Shown here one piece after another: positions 36,177-44,924 of a stretch of DNA of 64,000 bases; position 1 is the stretch's first letter; each line of letters starts with the position of its first letter. A program made the position numbers and the translations under genes. Source of the DNA: Saccharopolyspora ipomoeae (lineage in GTDB: Bacteria; Actinomycetota; Actinomycetes; Mycobacteriales; Pseudonocardiaceae); NCBI RefSeq assembly GCF_029952525.1, contig NZ_JASAOF010000003.1, positions 310,001-374,000 on the forward strand, written 5' to 3'. The notes beneath the pieces were generated by a model. It made no database searches. It saw only the letters and a list, made by a program, of their open reading frames with translations, and was not told where the DNA came from.

Positions 36177-36884
36177 TCACTTCTTGGTGGACTTGCGCGT
36201 CGTCGTGGCCTTCTTGGTGGCCGGGCGAGTGGTCTTCGCCGTGGTCTTCGGCGCCGCCTTGGTGGTGGCCTTGGCGGTGCTGGCCCGCTTGGTGGTGGAG
36301 GCCTTCGCCGGAGTCGCCTTGGCCGTGGAGGCCTTGGTGGTGGCGCGCTTCGGGGCCGCCTTGGCGGTGCTGGCCTTGGCCGTCGAGGCCTTGGCGGTGC
36401 TCGCCTTGGTGGTGGAGGCCTTGGTGGCCTTGGCGGTCGAAGCCTTCGCGGTGGAGGCCTTCGCCGTGGTGCGGGTGGCGGTCTTGCTGGCCGCGGCACG
36501 CGTGGTGGTGGCCTTGCGAGCGGTCGTGGTCTTGCTCGCCGAGGCGGTGCGCGTGGTCACGCCGCGCGTGGTGGCCGCCTTGCCCGAGGTGGTCGCGCGC
36601 GGGAGCTTCCGCTGGCCGCCCACGACTTCCTTGAACTGGGTGCCTGCGCGGAACGCGGGAACGTTGGTCTTCTTGACCTTCACGCTCTCACCGGTGCGCG
36701 GGTTGCGCGCGACGCGAGCCGCGCGAGCGCGCTTCTCGAAAACGCCAAAACCGGTGATGTTGACCTTCTCGCCTTTGTTGACGTTGCGAACGATGATGTC
36801 GACGACGTCTTCCACGGCCTGGCTGGCGGTCTTCTTGTCTCCGAGGCGTTCTGCCAGAGCCTCGATCAGTTGGGCCTTGTTCAC
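36177..36884 (-). CDS. hupB: HU-family nucleoid protein with lysine-rich tail
   Basis: The 235-residue protein has a normal HU fold in residues 1-90 ([40 protein letters not shown] with the DNA-binding arm, [14 protein letters not shown]) and a long basic tail (about 95-235) made of KAS/TAK/TRT repeats, much like the histone-H1-type tail of mycobacterial HupB. The tail binds and compacts DNA and is a target for acetylation in Mycobacterium. GTG at 36884 was chosen, with GGGAGGGA just upstream; a frame to 37016 lacks similarity. It corresponds to Rv2986c. Confidence 0.95.
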   Translation of the reverse strand: MNKAQLIEALAERLGDKKTASQAVEDVVDIIVRNVNKGEKVNITGFGVFEKRARAARVARNPRTGESVKVKKTNVPAFRAGTQFKEVVGGQRKLPRATTSGKAATTRGVTTRTASASKTTTARKATTTRAAASKTATRTTAKASTAKASTAKATKASTTKASTAKASTAKASTAKAAPKRATTKASTAKATPAKASTTKRASTAKATTKAAPKTTAKTTRPATKKATTTRKSTKK

Positions 36885-37058
36885 TTCAGTCCCTCCCAGG
36901 ACACAACAACGGCCCCGTTGGGCCGACTCAATGTCAACGGTAAAGCCCCGGAACAACAAATGCCATTCGCCACGCCCCATTTTTTCCTTGGGGCGCGGGC
37001 ATTCGAGTCCGGGCAACGGGGTCCGAGCAGTGCTCCGAGCGAGTCTGGAGTTGTCCCT

Positions 37059-37104
37059 CCCGGGACGGATTTTTCCTGCTGTGAAAGGAAAAACCCGTCC
37101 CGGG
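37059..37104 (-). terminator. Terminator of leuCD
   Basis: Perfect 10-bp outer arms CCCGGGACGG (37059-37068) and CCGTCCCGGG (37095-37104) and an inner T5CC/GGA5 pairing form a strong hairpin directly after the leuD stop. Confidence 0.85.
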
Positions 37105-37115
37105 CCGGGTTGGCC

Positions 37116-37718
37116 TCAGCCCTGGCGGGCGGGCAGCGTGGCGGGCTTGAAACTCTGGCGCCCGCGCTCAAAAGTGTCGATCGTCTCGGCGTGGCGCAGC
37201 GTCAAACCGATGTCGTCGAGGCCTTCCAGCAGCCGCCAGCGGGTGTAGTCGTCGATGCTGAAGGGCACTGTGAGGTCCTTGGCGTGCACGGTGAGTGCTT
37301 GAAGATCCACCGTGACAGCGGTACCGGGTTCGTTCTCCAGCAGCTTCCAGAGCAGTTCCACATCGGACTGCTCGCACTGGGCGGCCAGCAGGCCCTGCTT
37401 GCCCGAGTTCCCGCGGAAGATGTCGGCGAAACGGCTGGAGATGACCACTCGGAAGCCGTAGTCCTTCAACGCCCAGACGGCGTGCTCGCGGGACGAACCG
37501 GTGCCGAAGTCGGGCCCGGCGACCAGCACGCTGCCGTTCTTGAAGGGTTCCTGATTGAGGATGAAGTCCTCGTCACCGCGCCAGGCGGCGAACAGCGCGT
37601 CCTCGAAGCCGGTGCGCGAGACCCGCTTGAGGTAGACGGCGGGGATGATCTGGTCGGTGTCCACGTTGGACCGGCGCAGCGGGACGCCGACCCCGGTGTG
37701 CGTCTTGAACGGTTCCAT
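37116..37718 (-). CDS. leuD: 3-isopropylmalate dehydratase small subunit
   Basis: The 200-residue subunit carries the swivel domain that completes the isomerase with LeuC in leucine synthesis. Key segments are [39 protein letters not shown] and [19 protein letters not shown]. The ATG at 37718 has AGGAG 10 bp upstream. It lies 26 bp after leuC in the same direction, the standard leuCD operon. It corresponds to Rv2987c. Confidence 0.96.
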   Translation of the reverse strand: MEPFKTHTGVGVPLRRSNVDTDQIIPAVYLKRVSRTGFEDALFAAWRGDEDFILNQEPFKNGSVLVAGPDFGTGSSREHAVWALKDYGFRVVISSRFADIFRGNSGKQGLLAAQCEQSDVELLWKLLENEPGTAVTVDLQALTVHAKDLTVPFSIDDYTRWRLLEGLDDIGLTLRHAETIDTFERGRQSFKPATLPARQG

Positions 37719-37744
37719 CGTCACTGCTCCTGGTGGTGGGGCGG

Positions 37745-39148
37745 TCAGTCGAGGTCTTCGGGCGAGGACAGGGTTCCGCGCACGGCGGTCGCGGCGGCGA
37801 CCAGCGGGGAGACCAGGTGGGTGCGGCCGCCCTTGCCCTGCCTGCCCTCGAAGTTGCGGTTGGAGGTCGAGGCGCTGCGCTCGCCCGGGTCCAGCTGATC
37901 CGGGTTCATGCCCAGGCACATCGAACAACCGGCCGAACGCCATTCCGCTCCGGCGGAGGTGAAAACCTCGTGGAGGCCTTCGCTCTCGGCCTGCATCCGG
38001 ACCTTCATCGATCCGGGCACCACGAGCATCCGGGTGTCGGCGGCGACCTTGCGGCCCTTGATGACCTCCGCGGCGGCCCGCAGGTCCTCGATGCGGCCGT
38101 TGGTGCAGGAGCCGAGGAAGACCGTGTCGACTCTGACCTCGCGCAGCGGCATGCCCGCGGTCAAGCCCATGTAGTCCAACGCCTTTTCGGCGGCGTAGCG
38201 CTCGCCCTCGTCGGCGATGGTCGCGGGGTCCGGCACGTTCTCGCCCAGCGGCAGGCCCTGACCGGGGTTGGTGCCCCAGGTGACGAACGGGGTGAGCTCG
38301 TCGGCGTTGAGCGTGACCTCGGCGTCGAAGGTCGCGTCGTCGTCGGTGCGCAGCGTCTTCCAGTACTCGACGGCGGCGTCCCACTCGGCGCCCTCGGGGG
38401 CGTGCGGACGGCCCTTGATGTACTCGAAAGTCGTTTCGTCGGGCGCGATCATGCCCGCGCGCGCACCGGCTTCGATCGACATGTTGCAGATGGTCATGCG
38501 GGATTCCATCGACAGCTGCCGCACGGCCTCGCCGCGGTACTCCAGGACGTAGCCCTGGCCGCCGCCGGTGCCGATCTTGGCGATGACGGCGAGGATGACG
38601 TCCTTGCTCGTCACGCCGGGGCGCAGCGATCCCTCGATGTTGATGGCCATCGTCTTGAACGGCCGCAGCGGCAGCGTCTGGGTGGCCAACACGTGCTCGA
38701 CCTCGGACGTGCCGATGCCGAAGGCCAGCGCGCCGAACGCGCCGTGCGTGGAGGTGTGGCTGTCACCGCAGACGACGGTGGTTCCGGGCTGGGTGAGGCC
38801 GAGTTGCGGGCCGACGACGTGCACGATGCCCTGCTCGGCGTCGCCCATCGGGTGCAGCCGGATGCCGAACTCGTCGCAGTTCTTGCGCAGCGTGTCGACC
38901 TGGGTGCGCGAGACCGGGTCCGCGATCGGCAGGTCGAGCCCCACGGTGGGGACGTTGTGGTCTTCGGTGGCGATCGTCAGGTCGGGGCGCCGCACCTCGC
39001 GGCCGGCCAGCCGGAGCCCTTCGAATGCCTGCGGGCTGGTGACTTCGTGCACCAGGTGGAGATCGATGTAGAGCAGGTCGGGCTCGTGCCCTTCACCCTG
39101 GCGCACGATGTGCGCTTCCCACACCTTCTCCGCGAGCGTTTTTCCCAT
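37745..39148 (-). CDS. leuC: 3-isopropylmalate dehydratase large subunit
   Basis: The 467-residue aconitase-family protein binds the [4Fe-4S] cluster through cysteines in [13 protein letters not shown] and [28 protein letters not shown] and [20 protein letters not shown] are further signatures. It isomerises 2-isopropylmalate to 3-isopropylmalate; in some actinobacteria the same enzyme also handles citramalate in isoleucine synthesis, which would fit the citramalate synthase at 45786. ATG at 39148 was chosen with GGAGCAG upstream. It is divergent from the IclR-type regulator gene. Confidence 0.96.
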   Translation of the reverse strand: MGKTLAEKVWEAHIVRQGEGHEPDLLYIDLHLVHEVTSPQAFEGLRLAGREVRRPDLTIATEDHNVPTVGLDLPIADPVSRTQVDTLRKNCDEFGIRLHPMGDAEQGIVHVVGPQLGLTQPGTTVVCGDSHTSTHGAFGALAFGIGTSEVEHVLATQTLPLRPFKTMAINIEGSLRPGVTSKDVILAVIAKIGTGGGQGYVLEYRGEAVRQLSMESRMTICNMSIEAGARAGMIAPDETTFEYIKGRPHAPEGAEWDAAVEYWKTLRTDDDATFDAEVTLNADELTPFVTWGTNPGQGLPLGENVPDPATIADEGERYAAEKALDYMGLTAGMPLREVRVDTVFLGSCTNGRIEDLRAAAEVIKGRKVAADTRMLVVPGSMKVRMQAESEGLHEVFTSAGAEWRSAGCSMCLGMNPDQLDPGERSASTSNRNFEGRQGKGGRTHLVSPLVAAATAVRGTLSSPEDLD

Positions 39149-39201
39149 CACTGCTCCAGTCGAGCGCGCCGAGACCCGAGGAAGGGGCCTCTCCCACAGA
39201 G

Positions 39202-39231
39202 TGGACTTCCCAGATGCCGGGAAGTTAGTAT
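39202..39231 (+). promoter_or_regulatory. ndgR promoter with embedded operator
   Basis: TGGACT (39202-39207) and TAGTAT (39226-39231) are 18 bp apart, and the -10 box ends 6 bp before the GTG at 39238, so the transcript is probably leaderless. The imperfect palindrome TTCCCAGATGCCGGGAA (39207-39223) fills the spacer and is a likely binding site for the product, controlling itself and leuCD. Confidence 0.65.
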
Positions 39232-39237
39232 CGGTAC

Positions 39238-39939
39238 GTGGGACAGCATAGCGGCATCGGAGTATTGGACAAGGCAGTGGCCGTTCTGCAGGCGGTGGCT
39301 CAGGAGCCGTGCGGCCTGGCGGAACTGTGCAGCCGTACGGGGCTGCCGCGCGCGACTGCGCACCGGTTGGCGGTGGGTCTGGAGACGCATCGCCTGCTGC
39401 GCCGCGGTTCGGATGGCCGGTGGCGGCCTGGCGCGGCTCTGGCGGAGCTGGCGGGCGGCGCGGTGGATCCGCTGCTGGAGGCGGCGTCCACGGTGCTGCC
39501 CAAACTCCGGGATGTCACCGGGGAAAGCGTCCAACTGTACCGCCGGGACGGGATGCAGCGCTTGTGCATCTCCTCGGCGGAGCCGCCGAGCGGTTTGCGG
39601 GACACGGTGCCGGTGGGCACGCCGCTGTCGATGACGGCGGGTTCGGGCGCGAAGGTCTTGGCGGCGTGGGCGGATCCGGCGACGCAGCGCGCGGTGCTCG
39701 CGGAGGCGGTGTTCGGTGAGCGCACGCTCCTGGAGGTTCGCCGGAGGGGCTGGGCCCAGAGCGTCGCGGAGCGGGAGGCGGGCGTGGCGAGCGTCTCAGC
39801 GCCCGTGCGGGACTCCCAGGGCACGGTCATCGCGGCCATCTCGGTCTCGGGCCCCATCGACCGCATGGGGAGGCGGCCGGGTGCGAGGTGGGCGGCGGAC
39901 CTGCTGGCAGCAGCGGAGGGCCTGCAGAACAGGCTGTGA
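39238..39939 (+). CDS. ndgR: IclR-type regulator of leucine biosynthesis (NdgR/LtbR-like)
   Basis: The 233-residue protein has an N-terminal IclR winged helix ([29 protein letters not shown]) and a C-terminal IclR effector domain ([40 protein letters not shown]). Position divergent from leuC matches NdgR of Streptomyces, LtbR of Corynebacterium and Rv2989, which control leuCD and other amino acid genes. No ribosome site precedes the GTG; a -10 box ends 6 bp upstream, supporting a leaderless mRNA. Confidence 0.9.
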   Translation: MGQHSGIGVLDKAVAVLQAVAQEPCGLAELCSRTGLPRATAHRLAVGLETHRLLRRGSDGRWRPGAALAELAGGAVDPLLEAASTVLPKLRDVTGESVQLYRRDGMQRLCISSAEPPSGLRDTVPVGTPLSMTAGSGAKVLAAWADPATQRAVLAEAVFGERTLLEVRRRGWAQSVAEREAGVASVSAPVRDSQGTVIAAISVSGPIDRMGRRPGARWAADLLAAAEGLQNRL

Positions 39940-39973
39940 GCGACCCGGGAGAAGAGCAGGAGCGAGAACGAGA

Positions 39974-40007
39974 AGAGGGGCCTCCCGGCGAACCGGGAGG
40001 CCCCTCT
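39974..40007. terminator. Bidirectional terminator between ndgR and tRNA-Glu
   Basis: A perfect 15-bp stem (39974-39988 with 39993-40007) closes on the stable tetraloop CGAA. It ends both ndgR and the leftward tRNA transcript. Confidence 0.9.
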
Positions 40008-40013
40008 GCGTTG

Positions 40014-40086
40014 TAGTCCCGACGGGATTTGAACCCGCGCTACCGCCTTGAGAGGGCGGCGTCCTAGGCCGCTAGACGACGGGACC
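40014..40086 (-). tRNA. tRNA-Glu(CTC), copy 1
   Basis: A 73-nt cloverleaf on the minus strand has anticodon CTC in the loop CTCTCAA and the T-loop TTCAAAT. The acceptor stem pairs GGTCCCG with CGGGACT; the first pair is G-T. CCA is not encoded (the next bases are CAA). It is identical in sequence to copy 2 at 40573-40645. Confidence 0.95.
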
Positions 40087-40126
40087 GCGCAACGAACATA
40101 ACTTTACAACACCCCCGAACCCCCAT

Positions 40127-40414
40127 GAACACCCCCCCACCCCAACCCCAAGACCAGCAAAAACAACAACCCGAGTGACCCGAACGACAAGAAGGAAAGA
40201 ACAGGAACCCCGAGCACCAACGAGCCCAAGACCAAAGAACAAAAGACGCAAGGAGGAGAACAGAACAACCGAACCCAACAGCAACACCCGCAGGCAAGCG
40301 AAGCGCAGCCAAGAAGCAAAGAAGCAAAGAACCAACCGAGGGGCGAAGCCCGAGCAACAGAAGCACAGCAGAGCAGGAGCGCAGAGCAGCAGAGCAACGG
40401 AACGGAACCGAGGA
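40127..40414. other. Spacer almost lacking T on the top strand
   Basis: In these 288 bases the plus strand has one T (at 40176); 40177-40414 has none in 238 bases. The leftward tRNA transcript would therefore lack A here. The sequence is otherwise a mix of AAC, AAG, CAG and ACC words with no clear tandem unit. All three minus-strand frames stay open only because stop codons need an A. No protein-coding or RNA family is recognised. Confidence 0.85.
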
Positions 40415-40493
40415 TGGCTGGTCGGCAACCCAGGCCGGGAACGCCACGACAACCGAGGAGCACTCCCCACGCCACCACCGCACCGTGGGGGGC

Positions 40494-40514
40494 TTGGGGG
40501 GTTCGACCCCCCAA
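40494..40514. terminator. Strong G/C hairpin in the tRNA spacer
   Basis: TTGGGGGG and CCCCCCAA arms enclose TTCGA. It lies between copy 2 of tRNA-Glu and the T-poor spacer and may stop or process the tRNA transcript. Confidence 0.55.
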
Positions 40515-40572
40515 TACAATGACGAAGGAGGCGCGGCCTGCGAAATCCGCAGGCACACGCCTCCCACCTCTG

Positions 40573-40645
40573 TAGTCCCGACGGGATTTGAACCCGCGCT
40601 ACCGCCTTGAGAGGGCGGCGTCCTAGGCCGCTAGACGACGGGACC
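40573..40645 (-). tRNA. tRNA-Glu(CTC), copy 2
   Basis: The 73-nt gene is identical to the copy at 40014-40086, including the flanking TGTAG and GCG bases. It lies 30 bp downstream of tRNA-Gln in the same direction. Confidence 0.95.
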
Positions 40646-40675
40646 GCGTGAGAGATCACCGAAGTGATCCGCTCG

Positions 40676-40747
40676 CTGGGGTACCAGGACTCGAACCTAG
40701 ACTAACTGAACCAGAATCAGTCGTGCTGCCGATTACACCATACCCCA
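40676..40747 (-). tRNA. tRNA-Gln(CTG)
   Basis: A 72-nt cloverleaf has acceptor stem TGGGGTA/TACCCCA, anticodon CTG in the loop TTCTGGT and T-loop TTCGAGT. A T-initial acceptor stem is typical of tRNA-Gln. CCA is not encoded. It is the first gene of the Gln-Glu-Glu array. Confidence 0.95.
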
Positions 40748-40850
40748 TGGTGACCGACGGCCAGTTGTCTGGAATTCCGATCTCCGCTGGGAGTTCGGGC
40801 TCCGGACTTCTGTCCGCCGCGTTGGTGAATATATTAGACCACCGTTGAGA
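40748..40850 (-). promoter_or_regulatory. Promoter region of the tRNA array
   Basis: The AT-rich GAATATATTAGACC (40827-40840) gives a consensus-like -10 box TAATAT on the minus strand about 80 bp before tRNA-Gln. A clear -35 box is not seen. Confidence 0.45.
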
Positions 40851-40899
40851 GGCCCTTCCCGGCACCCCCCTCTTTTGGGGTTGCCGCAGGTGAAGGGCC
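40851..40899 (-). terminator. Terminator of the HAD hydrolase gene
   Basis: Outer arms GGCCCTTC (40851-40858) and GAAGGGCC (40892-40899) with inner GGCACCCC/GGGGTTGCC pairing form a long hairpin directly after the hydrolase stop. Confidence 0.75.
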
Positions 40900-40903
40900 G
40901 TTT

Positions 40904-41731
40904 TCAGGGTGCTTGGCCGACGAGGTCGGCGAGGTGGGGCGCGGCGATCTCGGTGACGAGGAGTTCGGGGAGTTCGCGGAGTCCGGCGATGGTCGCGACT
41001 TCCCCGGCGTCATGGGTGTCGGCGTCATGGGAGTCGGCGGCGCTGGCGTCGGCGTCGCGGGTTCGGGGTGCGGGGATCTGGTCGCGGTTGAGCCAGATGC
41101 CGCGGAGGCCGGCGCGGGTGGCGCCTCGGGCGTCGGTGCTGAGCCGGTCGCCGACGTGGGCGACTTCGCTCGGCTGGAGGCCGAGGCGTTCGCAGGCGGT
41201 GTGGAAGATCCGCGGGTCGGGTTTGGCGATGCCGATCTCGCCGGAGATGACGACGGCGTCGAAGGCGTCGGCGAGTCCGACGGCGGCGAGCTTCTTGCGC
41301 TGGTAGGCGCCGGGGGCGTTGGTGACGGCGGCGAGCTTGAGGCCGGTGGCGCGCATCCAGTCGAGGGTGTCGACGACGTCGTCGAAGAGGCCCCATGCGC
41401 GTTGCATGGCGGCCATGCGCCGGGTTTCGCGGCGGCGGGCTTCGTCGTGGTCGATGCGTTCGCCGAAGGCGGCGAAGAAGGCGCGGGTGCGTTCGACGCA
41501 CATGTCGTCGAAGGTGAGCTGCCCGGTGACGAATCGCCCGTAGTAGCGGTCGGTGGTGCGCTGCCACACCGGCCACGCCCGGTCGGTGCCGAGGAGCTCC
41601 CTGAGGGAGCTGCGCGCTGCGCTCCGGCTGTCGAGCAAGGTGTCGTCGATGTCGAGGCAGACGGCCTTGATCTGCGCCGGATTGATCTGGGCGGGATTGC
41701 GGGGATTCGATTCGTCAGCCGCGGATGTCAC
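40904..41731 (-). CDS. HAD-superfamily hydrolase, subfamily IA
   Basis: The 275-residue protein has the HAD motifs: motif I VCLDIDDTLLDS (nucleophile and acid/base aspartates), motif II LAAVTNAPGAYQ, motif III lysine in GIAKPDPRIFH and motif IV VAHVGDRLSTD. The helical cap between motifs I and II is of type C1. Members dephosphorylate small metabolites; a substrate cannot be assigned. The C-terminal part has an Asp/His/Ala-rich stretch (RDADASAADSHDADTHDAG) not typical of the fold. It lies between tRNA genes and gltX. Confidence 0.85.
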   Translation of the reverse strand: MTSAADESNPRNPAQINPAQIKAVCLDIDDTLLDSRSAARSSLRELLGTDRAWPVWQRTTDRYYGRFVTGQLTFDDMCVERTRAFFAAFGERIDHDEARRRETRRMAAMQRAWGLFDDVVDTLDWMRATGLKLAAVTNAPGAYQRKKLAAVGLADAFDAVVISGEIGIAKPDPRIFHTACERLGLQPSEVAHVGDRLSTDARGATRAGLRGIWLNRDQIPAPRTRDADASAADSHDADTHDAGEVATIAGLRELPELLVTEIAAPHLADLVGQAP

Positions 41732-41943
41732 CCCGAGAGGCTAGGCGTTCACGGACCGCGTCCGACTCTGCCAACCTAGTGAAGTCTGGTGTGGGAGTGC
41801 GAACACTGTGCAACCACCGGCGGGACTCATTCCGTCTTAGCAGTCGGGCTCGGACGCGTGGTGGACGATTCCGCTGGTGAGACGACGACGCCGCCGCGCG
41901 CTCAGGTGAGCGGTGCGGCGGCGTCGTGGTGTCGCGGGTTCGT
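41732..41943. other. Intergenic region upstream of the HAD gene and downstream of gltX
   Basis: Apart from the gltX terminator at 41885-41927 no element is recognised. The less GC-rich part (41800-41850) probably carries the hydrolase promoter. Confidence 0.4.
41885..41927 (-). terminator. Terminator of gltX
   Basis: A perfect 13-bp stem ACGACGCCGCCGC/GCGGCGGCGTCGT (41885-41897, 41915-41927) lies 17 bp after the gltX stop. Confidence 0.85.
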
Positions 41944-43452
41944 TCAGCCGAGCGCCTTGCGGAGCCGGGTGAGCGAGACGTCGCGGCCGAGCAGTTCCAT
42001 CGATTCGTACAGCGGCGGCGAGACGGTGCGGCCGGTGATGGCGACGCGGACGGGCGCGAACGCCTTGCGCGGCTTGATGCCGAGGCCGTCGACGACGGAG
42101 ACCTTGAGGGCCTCTTCGATGGCGGCGGTGGTCCAGTCCGGGAGCGCTTCGAGCGAGCCGATGGCGGCTTCCAGGACGGGCCGGGCGTCTTCGCCGAGGG
42201 CCTTCTGCGCGGAGGCTTCCTCGGGCTGGAAGTCGTCGCCGGCGAACAGGAAGCCCATCATGCCGACGGCGTCGGAGAGCACGATGAGCCGCTCCTGCAC
42301 CAGGGGCGCGGCGGCGCGGACGGTGGCCAGCTGCTCCTCGGTGGGTTGTGCGGGCAGCACTCCGCCGTCGACGAGGTAGGGCACGATCCGCTCGACGAAG
42401 TCGTCGGGCGCCAGGGCGCGCAGGTGCGCGGAGTTGATGGCGTCGGCCTTCTTCTGGTCGAAGCGGGCCGGGTTGGAGCTCACGCGGGAGATGTCGAAGG
42501 CTTCGACCATCTCGTCGAGGGTGAACACGTCGCGGTCGTCGCCGATGGACCAGCCGAGCAGCGCGAGGTAGTTGAGCAGGCCCTCGGGCAGGAAGCCGCG
42601 GTCGCGGTGGTGGAACAGGTTGGACTGCGGGTCGCGCTTGGACAGCTTCTTGTTGCCCTCGCCCATGACGAACGGCAGGTGCCCGAACTCGGGGGTGAAG
42701 CCGGTGACGCCGATGCGCTGCAGCGCCTCGTAGAGGGCGATCTGGCGGGGCGTGGACGACAGCAGGTCTTCACCGCGCAGCACGTGGGTGATCTGCATGA
42801 GCGCGTCGTCGACGGGGTTGGTGAGCGTGTAGAGCGGGTCGCCGTTGCCGCGCACCAGCACCGGGTCGGGGACGCTGCCCGCGGGGAAGGTGATCTCGCC
42901 GCGCACCAGGTCGGTGAAGGTGATGTCGCGGGCGGGCATCTTCAGGCGCAGCACGGGCTTGCGGCCTTCGGCCCGGTAGGCGTCGCGCTGCTCGTCGGTG
43001 AGGTCGCGGTCGTGGTTGTCGTAGCCGAGCTTGGGGTCGCGTCCGGCGGCCTTGTGGCGGGCTTCGACCTCGTCGGGGCTGGAGTAGGACTCGTAGAGCT
43101 CCCCTGCGGCGAGCAGGCGCTGGGCGACGTCGGTGTAGATGTCGCGCCGCTCGCTCTGCCGGTAGGGGCCGTACTCGCCGCCGACCTCGGGGCCTTCGTC
43201 CCAGTCGAGGCCCAGCCAGCGCAGCGCGTCGAGCAGCGCCTGGTAGGACTCCTCGCTGTCCCGGGCGGCGTCGGTGTCCTCGATGCGGAACACCAGCTTG
43301 CCCTTGTTGTGCCGGGCGAACGCCCAGTTGTAGAGGGCGGTGCGGATCAGGCCGACGTGCGGCGTTCCGGTCGGCGACGGGCAGAAGCGGGCGCGAACCT
43401 GCCCCGCTGCCCCTTCCTTGGCTGCGTCTGTGCTGGCTTCTGGCGTGCTCAT
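41944..43452 (-). CDS. gltX: Glutamyl-tRNA synthetase
   Basis: The 502-residue class I synthetase carries the HIGH-type signature [11 protein letters not shown] and the KMSKS-type signature NKKLSKRD, plus [15 protein letters not shown] and the C-terminal anticodon-binding helical domain. In actinobacteria it is non-discriminating and also charges tRNA-Gln, which GatCAB then amidates; gatB is at the end of this window. Its position within 1.2 kb of the tRNA-Glu and tRNA-Gln genes is notable. It corresponds to Rv2992c. Confidence 0.96.
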   Translation of the reverse strand: MSTPEASTDAAKEGAAGQVRARFCPSPTGTPHVGLIRTALYNWAFARHNKGKLVFRIEDTDAARDSEESYQALLDALRWLGLDWDEGPEVGGEYGPYRQSERRDIYTDVAQRLLAAGELYESYSSPDEVEARHKAAGRDPKLGYDNHDRDLTDEQRDAYRAEGRKPVLRLKMPARDITFTDLVRGEITFPAGSVPDPVLVRGNGDPLYTLTNPVDDALMQITHVLRGEDLLSSTPRQIALYEALQRIGVTGFTPEFGHLPFVMGEGNKKLSKRDPQSNLFHHRDRGFLPEGLLNYLALLGWSIGDDRDVFTLDEMVEAFDISRVSSNPARFDQKKADAINSAHLRALAPDDFVERIVPYLVDGGVLPAQPTEEQLATVRAAAPLVQERLIVLSDAVGMMGFLFAGDDFQPEEASAQKALGEDARPVLEAAIGSLEALPDWTTAAIEEALKVSVVDGLGIKPRKAFAPVRVAITGRTVSPPLYESMELLGRDVSLTRLRKALG

Positions 43453-43512
43453 AACGGATTCAGCGTAGCCAGGCGCTTGACCGGGGCACCCGGTAGGTGC
43501 ATGCTGAGTTTA

Positions 43513-43528
43513 TTCAACGGGCGTTGAA
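43513..43528. promoter_or_regulatory. TetR-type operator before the FAD oxidoreductase
   Basis: TTCAACGGGCGTTGAA is a perfect 7-bp inverted repeat with a 2-bp spacer, extended by GAGTT/AACTC. It lies 20 bp before the start of the FAD gene. No TetR gene is adjacent, so the regulator is elsewhere. Confidence 0.65.
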
Positions 43529-43547
43529 AACTCGGGAGGGGATCGCG

Positions 43548-44798
43548 ATGGAGCGCACCACCTGCTGCGTCGTCGGCGGCGGACCCGCCGGCATGGTGCT
43601 CGGACTGCTGCTGGCCAGGGCCGGGGTCGACGTCGTCGTCCTGGAGAAGCACGGCGATTTCCTGCGCGACTTCCGCGGCGACACCGTGCACCCCTCGACC
43701 CTGCAGCTGCTCGACGACCTCGGCCTGGCGGAGCGCTTCGAGCAGCTCCCGCAGAGCCGGATCACCAAGATCCAGCTGCCGCTGGGGCCGGACGGGGCGT
43801 TGTTCACGATGGGCGACTTCGGGCTGCTGCGGATCAAGTACAACTACGTCGCGATGGTTCCGCAATGGGACCTGCTGGACATGCTCGCCGAGGAGGGCAA
43901 GGCCGAGCCGACGTTCGGGCTGCGGATGAACACCGAGGCCACCGAGCTCATCCGGGAGGGCGGCCGGGTGCGCGGCGTGCGCTACCGCACCGCCTCGGGC
44001 GAGACCGGGGAGCTGCGCGCCGACATCACGGTGGCCTGCGACGGCCGCAAGTCGTTCGTGCGCGACCTGCCGGAGCTGGAGCTGCGGGACTTCCCCACTC
44101 CGATGGACGTCCGCTGGTTCCGCCTGCCGCGCCAGGAGGGCGACCCGAGCGGCATCGTCGGGGTGCTGCGCACGCGGGCGTTCCAGGTGCTCATCGACCG
44201 GCGCGACTACTTCCAGGTCGCCTCGATCATCCACAAGGGCACCGACGGCGAGGGCCGGTCGGAGCCGGTCGAGGACTTCAACGCCCAGCTCAGGCGGGAG
44301 ATCCCGTGGCTGGGCGACCGGGAGCTGGTGCGGTCCTGGGACGACGTGAAGCTGCTGCACGTGACGCTGGACCGGTTGCGCAAGTGGCACGTGCCGGGGT
44401 TGCTGTGCATCGGGGACGCGGCGCACGCGATGTCACCGGTCGGCGGCGTGGGCATCAACCTCGCGGTGCAGGACGCGGTCGCGGCGGCCCGCCACCTGGC
44501 CCGCCCGCTGCGCGAGCGACGGCTGCGCCGCAGGCACGTGGCGGCGATCCAGCGCCGCCGCTGGCTCACCACGGTGCTGATCCAGGGATTCCAGCGGCTG
44601 GTCCACGAGAACGTGGTCGGTCCGGCGCTGCGCGGCGAGGTCGACCTCGGCGACTCGGCCCGGCTGCCGCGCCCGGTGCGCGCGATCTCGCGCGTGCCCT
44701 ACCTCCGCCGGTTCCCGCCCTACCTCCTCGCCTACGGCGCGCTCCGCGAGCGCCCACCCCGCGACGCCCTCCAGGGGAGCGCGCTGCGGGGCGCGTGA
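43548..44798 (+). CDS. FAD-dependent oxidoreductase, PHBH/PheA-type monooxygenase
   Basis: The 416-residue protein has the FAD GxGxxG motif CVVGGGPAGMVLGLLLARAG, the second flavin motif VACDGRKSFVRD (DG motif) and the ribityl-binding CIGDAAHAMSPVGGVGINLA. This order is that of class A flavoprotein monooxygenases and related halogenase/geranylgeranyl-reductase-like enzymes. The substrate is unknown. ATG at 43548 follows GGGAGGGGA. A TetR-type palindrome covers the promoter. It has no counterpart in the Mycobacterium order, so it is probably accessory. Confidence 0.85.
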   Translation: MERTTCCVVGGGPAGMVLGLLLARAGVDVVVLEKHGDFLRDFRGDTVHPSTLQLLDDLGLAERFEQLPQSRITKIQLPLGPDGALFTMGDFGLLRIKYNYVAMVPQWDLLDMLAEEGKAEPTFGLRMNTEATELIREGGRVRGVRYRTASGETGELRADITVACDGRKSFVRDLPELELRDFPTPMDVRWFRLPRQEGDPSGIVGVLRTRAFQVLIDRRDYFQVASIIHKGTDGEGRSEPVEDFNAQLRREIPWLGDRELVRSWDDVKLLHVTLDRLRKWHVPGLLCIGDAAHAMSPVGGVGINLAVQDAVAAARHLARPLRERRLRRRHVAAIQRRRWLTTVLIQGFQRLVHENVVGPALRGEVDLGDSARLPRPVRAISRVPYLRRFPPYLLAYGALRERPPRDALQGSALRGA

Positions 44799-44802
44799 GC
44801 TC

Positions 44803-44884
44803 GGCAGTGGACAGTTTTAGCCACAATTGACCGGACAAAAGGGACATCAAGCCCGGGCGGTTCTGGCTAAAACTGTCCACTGCC
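44803..44884. repeat. Large inverted repeat between convergent genes
   Basis: Perfect 21-bp arms (44803-44823 and 44864-44884), each containing GTGGACAGTTTTAGCC or its complement, flank a 40-base centre. The centre has GGACAAAAGGGAC and CCCGGGCGG. It may act as a terminator for both genes; the long centre and AT-rich arms are unlike the other terminators here. Confidence 0.85.
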
Positions 44885-44924
44885 CCACATCGCCACCCGA
44901 AGGTGACCACGTGGGGGCGGGAAG

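Noticed and set aside
36184..37248. Plus-strand open frame opposite hupB with Val/Ala/Leu-rich product
   Set aside because: It is the complement of the Lys/Ala/Thr tail repeats of HupB. The apparent membrane-like segments are artefacts.
40014..40645. Integrated element between tRNA copies
   Set aside because: The 486-bp interval has no integrase, excisionase or other gene. A past excision cannot be excluded, so only the direct repeat is reported as a finding.
40064..40659. Three overlapping open frames on the minus strand between the tRNA-Glu genes
   Set aside because: They are open in all three frames only because the strand lacks A, which every stop codon needs. They run into the tRNA genes and have no ribosome sites or family resemblance.
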